Below are positions 4,978 to 7,912 of a stretch of 7,912 nt of DNA, piece after piece; positions within the stretch are counted from its first letter, which is position 1; every line of letters begins with the position of its first letter. The stretch comes from an archaeon (lineage in GTDB: Archaea > Methanobacteriota > Methanobacteria > Methanobacteriales > Methanobacteriaceae), in contig JAKSUE010000056.1 in the NCBI GenBank assembly GCA_024409165.1, forward strand, positions 1 to 7,912. The letters are read 5' to 3'. The translations under genes were made by a program, and so were the position numbers. The notes under the pieces are model-generated. The model searched no databases and had not been told where the DNA came from. It saw only the letters and a program-made list of their open reading frames with translations.

Positions 4978-5127
4978 ATTATTGTAAAGAAATATCAATA
5001 AAATATTATTACCAAATAATGGAATTTTTGGTTTATTTTTAAATTTAAGTTTAAATTAAAATTATAGCTATCTTTTTATTTTTATTAGCTATTCGAGTGT
5101 AACAGACTTAAAAATCATTTTTATACG
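4978..5127. other. AT-rich spacer between cstA and psmA promoters
   Basis: No credible coding frame is seen. The only local structure is a 6-bp stem ACCAAA (5011-5016) with TTTGGT (5027-5032), followed by a T tract, which looks like a small hairpin terminator. A slightly less AT-rich stretch near 5086-5107 (TAGCTATTCGAGTGTAACAG) resembles nothing I recognise. Together with 4801-4977 and 5128-5234 this makes up the 434-base gap between the divergent genes. Confidence 0.4.
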
Positions 5128-5174
5128 AATTAATTGTAAATTTTAGATTTAAATAAAAAATTTACAAGTTAATT
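5128..5174. repeat. 17-bp inverted repeat at the psmA promoter
   Basis: AATTAATTGTAAATTTT (5128-5144) pairs completely with 5157-5174 apart from one bulged G at 5168. The loop is 12 bases. The right arm runs into the candidate psmA TATA box, so this looks like a DNA operator more than an mRNA structure, though a longer transcript could fold it. Confidence 0.55.
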
Positions 5175-5191
5175 ATATAATAATTATATAT
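5173..5191 (+). promoter_or_regulatory. Candidate psmA promoter
   Basis: TTATATAATAATTATATAT contains one or two TATA-like boxes. With the first, transcription would start near 5204, about 30 bases before the psmA ATG and just upstream of its GAGGT. The BRE position would be covered by the right arm of the inverted repeat. Confidence 0.4.
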
Positions 5192-5234
5192 TATTGATAT
5201 TAGACAGATGAAATTTAATTAGTGAGGTATAGAA

Positions 5235-6101
5235 ATGCAACCTTTACAACAAAATGCTGGATATGATAGAGCAATTACTGTTTTTAGCCCAGATGGAAGA
5301 CTTTTCCAAGTAGAATATGCAAGAGAAGCAGTTAAAAGAGGTACAACTTCTTTAGGTGTTAAATCCAAAGAGGGTGTTGTACTTGTTGTAGATAAAAGAA
5401 CTACTAGTAGATTAGTAGAAGCTAAATCAATTGAGAAAATTTTCCAAATTGATAATCATATAGGTGCTGCTACTTCAGGTCTTGTAGCTGATGCAAGAGC
5501 TTTAATTGAAAGAGCACGTATTGAATCTCAAATCAATAGAATAACCTATAATGAACCAATTTTAGTATCTGGTTTAGCTAAGAAAATATGTGACATGAAA
5601 CAATTATACACTCAAAATGGTGGTGTAAGACCATTTGGTTCTGCACTTATTATTGGTGGTGTAAATGGTGAAGATGTCCGTTTATTTGAAACTGATCCAA
5701 GTGGAGCTTTAATTGAATATAAAGCAACTGCTATTGGTTCTGGTGTTAATGCAGCTATGGATGTATTTGAAGAAAATTATGATGAAGATTGCACTTTAGA
5801 AGAAGCTATTGAATTAGGTTTAGATGCACTTTACGAAGCAACTAATGGTGCAGCTACTGAAAATAGTGTTGAAATAGCTGTTATTGAAGTAGCAACTCAA
5901 GCTTACAGAAAATTATCTGATGAAGAAGTAGCTAAATATGTAGAAGCTCTCATCGAAAGAAATACTGAAGAAGAGGAAGAAGAAGCAGAAGAAGCAGAAG
6001 AAGCTGAAGATGACTCTGAAGAAGTAGAAGATGTTGAAGCTGAAACTGAAGATGCAGAAGATGCAGATGAAGAAGTTAGCGAAGAAGATGATTCTGAATA
6101 G
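5235..6101 (+). CDS. psmA: 20S proteasome alpha subunit with long acidic tail
   Basis: This is the structural outer-ring subunit of the cytoplasmic archaeal proteasome, which gates substrate entry and docks the PAN ATPase. The N-terminal alpha signature GYDRAITVFSPDGRLFQVEY (residues 9-28) includes the YDR gate motif. EAKSIEKIF lies in the pocket region used by HbYX ATPase tails. DARALIERARIESQ, RPFGSALIIGG and AIGSG are further family blocks. There is no N-terminal catalytic threonine, as expected for alpha. The folded core ends near residue 243. About 45 residues then follow that are almost only E, D, A, S and V, taking the protein to 288 residues against a usual 235-250. Start: ATG 5235 with GAGGT at 5224-5228, 6 bases of spacing. 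SBDS follows after 126 bases; psmA may be the first gene of a psmA-SBDS-rrp4 transcript. Confidence 0.95.
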   Translation: MQPLQQNAGYDRAITVFSPDGRLFQVEYAREAVKRGTTSLGVKSKEGVVLVVDKRTTSRLVEAKSIEKIFQIDNHIGAATSGLVADARALIERARIESQINRITYNEPILVSGLAKKICDMKQLYTQNGGVRPFGSALIIGGVNGEDVRLFETDPSGALIEYKATAIGSGVNAAMDVFEENYDEDCTLEEAIELGLDALYEATNGAATENSVEIAVIEVATQAYRKLSDEEVAKYVEALIERNTEEEEEEAEEAEEAEDDSEEVEDVEAETEDAEDADEEVSEEDDSE

Positions 6102-6105
6102 ATTA

Positions 6106-6147
6106 TTTAAATAAATTAGTCTTATTTTTAAATAAATCAGGTTATTT
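6106..6147. repeat. Imperfect 21-base tandem repeat between psmA and SBDS
   Basis: TTTAAATAAAT recurs exactly 21 bases apart (6106-6116 and 6127-6137), followed in both copies by a similar AG-containing stretch and TTATTT. The rest of the 126-base spacer is AT-rich with partial inverted copies (ATTTATTTAA near 6159-6169). It may be a terminator or promoter region; I cannot tell which. Confidence 0.3.
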
Positions 6148-6227
6148 TTAAAGTAATGATTTATTTAATCTTATGATTAATTTATCTTAATAAATAATCT
6201 TTTAATTATTTAATTGAAGGTTTAAGT

Positions 6228-6932
6228 ATGGTAAATATAGATGATGCTATTATTGCAAGACTTGAATCATTTGGTGAAAAATTTGAAATTTTAGTTGATC
6301 CTGATTTAGCTGCAGATTTTAGAAATCCTGATAATGAAAAAGAAATAGCTATTGATGATATTTTAGCTGTTGAAGAGATTTTTAAAGACTCTAAAAAAGG
6401 AGATAAAGCATCTGAAGAAGCTATGACTAAAGTTTTTGAAACTACTGATGTTTTAGAAGTTGCAGCTCAAATTCTTAAAAAAGGACAAGTTCAGTTAACT
6501 GCTGAACAAAGAAGACAAATGCAAGAGGATAAAAGAAAACAAGTTATTTCTACTATTGCAAGAGAAGCTATTAATCCTCAAACAGGTCTTCCACATCCTG
6601 CACAAAGAATTGAAAATGCAATGAATGAAGCTAAAGTTCATATTGATGCATTTAAATCTGTAGATGAACAAGTTCAAATAGCTTTAAAAGGAATTAAACC
6701 ATTAATTCCAATTAAATTCGAAAAAGTCAAAATGGCTGTCAGATTGCCAGGTTCTGCTGCAGGTAGTGCTTACTCTGCAATTCGTCCATTTGGAAATATT
6801 CTTAACGAAGAATGGCAACAAGACGGTTCATGGATAGCTATTATTGAAATGGCTGGTGGACTTCAAGATGATTTTAATCATAAAATGGCTTCTATCTCAG
6901 GAGGAGAAGCTGAAACTAAATTAATTAAATAA
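6228..6932 (+). CDS. sdo1: Ribosome maturation factor, SBDS/Sdo1 family
   Basis: The 234-residue protein is of the usual length for an archaeal SBDS homologue. In eukaryotes SBDS acts with an EF-2-like GTPase to release eIF6 from late 60S subunits; archaea have aIF6 and EF-2, so a matching role is likely. Three domains are visible. The N-terminal FYSH domain (about 1-90) includes ADFRNPDNE and ends in GQVQLTAEQR. A helical middle (about 90-165) has INPQTGLPHPAQRIENAM. A C-terminal ferredoxin-like domain (about 165-234) carries KFEKVKMAVRLPGSAAGSAY and an MAGG turn. It lacks the acidic tail of its neighbours. Start: ATG 6228, GAAGGT at 6216-6221 with 6 bases of spacing. Its place between psmA and rrp4 is the classic archaeal order. 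Confidence 0.95.
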   Translation: MVNIDDAIIARLESFGEKFEILVDPDLAADFRNPDNEKEIAIDDILAVEEIFKDSKKGDKASEEAMTKVFETTDVLEVAAQILKKGQVQLTAEQRRQMQEDKRKQVISTIAREAINPQTGLPHPAQRIENAMNEAKVHIDAFKSVDEQVQIALKGIKPLIPIKFEKVKMAVRLPGSAAGSAYSAIRPFGNILNEEWQQDGSWIAIIEMAGGLQDDFNHKMASISGGEAETKLIK

Positions 6933-7027
6933 TTGATTAAATGTTAATTAAATAATCTTTAGTTTTAATTGTTCATAAAATTTAATTAGTATTTTTATTA
7001 TTTGATTAATTAGTAGATTGTTGAATG

Positions 7028-7049
7028 GTATACTTAATAGGAAGTATAT
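7028..7049 (+). promoter_or_regulatory. Hairpin over the rrp4 ribosome-binding site
   Basis: TATACTT (7029-7035) and AAGTATA (7042-7048) form a 7-bp stem, plus one G-U pair (7028/7049), with loop AATAGG. The likely Shine-Dalgarno AGGAAG (7039-7044) is half in the loop and half in the stem, 7 bases before the rrp4 ATG. It may modulate translation, or be an unconnected DNA palindrome. Confidence 0.4.
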
Positions 7050-7051
7050 GT

Positions 7052-7912
7052 ATGTTATATGTGAAAGAAAAAGATTTAGTTGTTCCTGGACAAGTACTCG
7101 CTGAAGAGGATTACTATTCAGGAAGAGGAACCTTTGAAGAAGATGGAAAAATTTGTTCCAAACTCTTAGGTTTAGTTTCTTTAAGAAACAAAAAAGTAAC
7201 TGTAGTTCCTCTTAAAAGTAAATATCTTCCTAAAAAAGGTGATGTTGTAATTGGTAAAATCAGTGATGTTAGATTTTCCATGTGGGAAGTTGATTTAAAT
7301 TCCCCATACTCTGGTATTTTACCTGCATCTGAAGTTTTCGGAAGAGAGAAGAAGGAATTAAGTAGAGTATTTGACATTGGTGATGTTCTCTTTTTAAGAA
7401 TTGTCGATGTTGATGAAGTTAAAAAAGTTAAATTAGGACTTAAAGGTCGTGGAATGGGTAAATTCAAAGGAGGAATCGTTGTAGATATTGCTCCTACTAA
7501 AGTACCTCGTTTAATCGGTAAAAAAGGTTCTATGATTAACATGATTAAAGGTAAAACTGGTTGTAAAATTGTTGTTGGTCAAAATGGTCTTGTCTGGGTT
7601 AAAGGTGACAAAGACATGGAGCAATTAGTTAAAAACGTTATTAAATTAATTGAAAAAGAAGCTCATACATCCGGTTTAACTGATAGAATTAAAAATAAAC
7701 TCTGTTTAGAAATTGACGGTGAATTACCTGAAGATGCTGAAGCTAAAGCTGCTGAAGAAGAAAGACTTAATGAAGAAGCAGTTGATGAAGGTTTAAAAGC
7801 ACCTGAACTCCAAGATTTCAGAGAAGAAGTTGAAAGAGAATTAGCTGAAGAATTATCTGAAAATTCTGAAGACGATGAAGAAATCGTTGAAGATGATGAT
7901 TTAGAAGAAGAT
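7052..7912 (+). CDS. rrp4: Exosome complex RNA-binding protein Rrp4 (3' partial)
   Basis: The frame is open for 287 codons and leaves the window without a stop. Rrp4 forms the RNA-binding cap of the archaeal exosome, over the Rrp41-Rrp42 ring, and guides RNA 3' ends inward for phosphorolytic decay or tailing. An N-terminal domain opens with KEKDLVVPGQVLAE and YYSGRGTFEEDGKI. It is followed by an S1 domain (about 62-128; VVIGKISDVR, SGILPASEVF) and a KH domain (about 136-200) with the GxxG loop in RLIGKKGSMINMI. Archaeal Rrp4 normally ends around residue 230-240. Here at least 55 more residues continue as an E/D-rich, partly helical tail (EEVERELAEELSE, then EDDEE and EDDD). Start ATG 7052 has weak AGGAAG at 7039-7044. 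Nearby ATGs at 7048 and 7059 are in other frames. rrp41 is expected next. Confidence 0.95.
   Translation, partial: MLYVKEKDLVVPGQVLAEEDYYSGRGTFEEDGKICSKLLGLVSLRNKKVTVVPLKSKYLPKKGDVVIGKISDVRFSMWEVDLNSPYSGILPASEVFGREKKELSRVFDIGDVLFLRIVDVDEVKKVKLGLKGRGMGKFKGGIVVDIAPTKVPRLIGKKGSMINMIKGKTGCKIVVGQNGLVWVKGDKDMEQLVKNVIKLIEKEAHTSGLTDRIKNKLCLEIDGELPEDAEAKAAEEERLNEEAVDEGLKAPELQDFREEVERELAEELSENSEDDEEIVEDDDLEED

Noticed and set aside
5086..5107. Possible tRNA remnant or attachment site in the psmA upstream gap
   Set aside because: The stretch has no TTCGAAT-type T-loop or pairing stem and does not match the tRNA-Glu 3' end.
7114..7542. Minus-strand open frame of 142 codons
   Set aside because: It is antisense to the well-supported rrp4 S1/KH coding region, with serine/leucine/proline-rich translation typical of a shadow frame.
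1..7912. CRISPR array, insertion sequence or integrase
   Set aside because: No regularly spaced repeats, transposase or recombinase-like frames, or terminal inverted repeats with target duplications were seen on either strand.

Overview
The window is very AT-rich and carries only archaeal information-processing genes apart from two others: ribosomal protein L15e, archaeal RNase P proteins, a 20S proteasome alpha subunit, an SBDS-family factor and exosome Rrp4. Protein sequences, low G+C, AGA-type arginine codons and GAGGT/AGGTGA ribosome-binding sites fit a host-associated member of the Methanobacteriales, most likely Methanobrevibacter or a close relative. That placement is inference from family knowledge; no search was run.

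Layout, left to right. Positions 2-352 hold the C-terminal part of a PIN-domain (VapC-like) protein. A 280-base AT-rich gap follows, with a candidate promoter and a foldable leader for rpl15e (670-1224). Then comes tRNA-Glu(UUC) (1377-1451). Next is a tight cluster of a COG1325/DUF54 RNA-binding protein (1563-2075), RNase P Rpp30/Rnp3 (2112-2951) and RNase P Pop5/Rnp2 (2951-3319, overlapping by 1 base). On the opposite strand lies a short CstA-family membrane transporter (3388-4800). Its start appears to be ATT, which restores 47 residues that an ATG-only reading would lose. The plus strand resumes with psmA (5235-6101), an SBDS/Sdo1 gene (6228-6932) and rrp4 (7052 to beyond the right edge).

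Taken together, and leaving out the PIN gene, tRNA and cstA, this is the archaeal exosome-proteasome-RNase P superoperon: L15e, COG1325, Rpp30, Pop5, PsmA, SBDS, Rrp4, with Rrp41 and Rrp42 expected just off the right edge. The products make, process and turn over RNA, mature 60S-type subunits and degrade protein. Here the array is broken into several likely transcription units by the tRNA and by the reversed cstA.

The most notable signals are the ATT start of cstA, a 17-bp inverted repeat at the psmA promoter, a possible three-way-junction leader in front of rpl15e, an orphan copy of the tRNA-Glu promoter followed by a possible short RNA, and acidic low-complexity extensions on four of the superoperon proteins.
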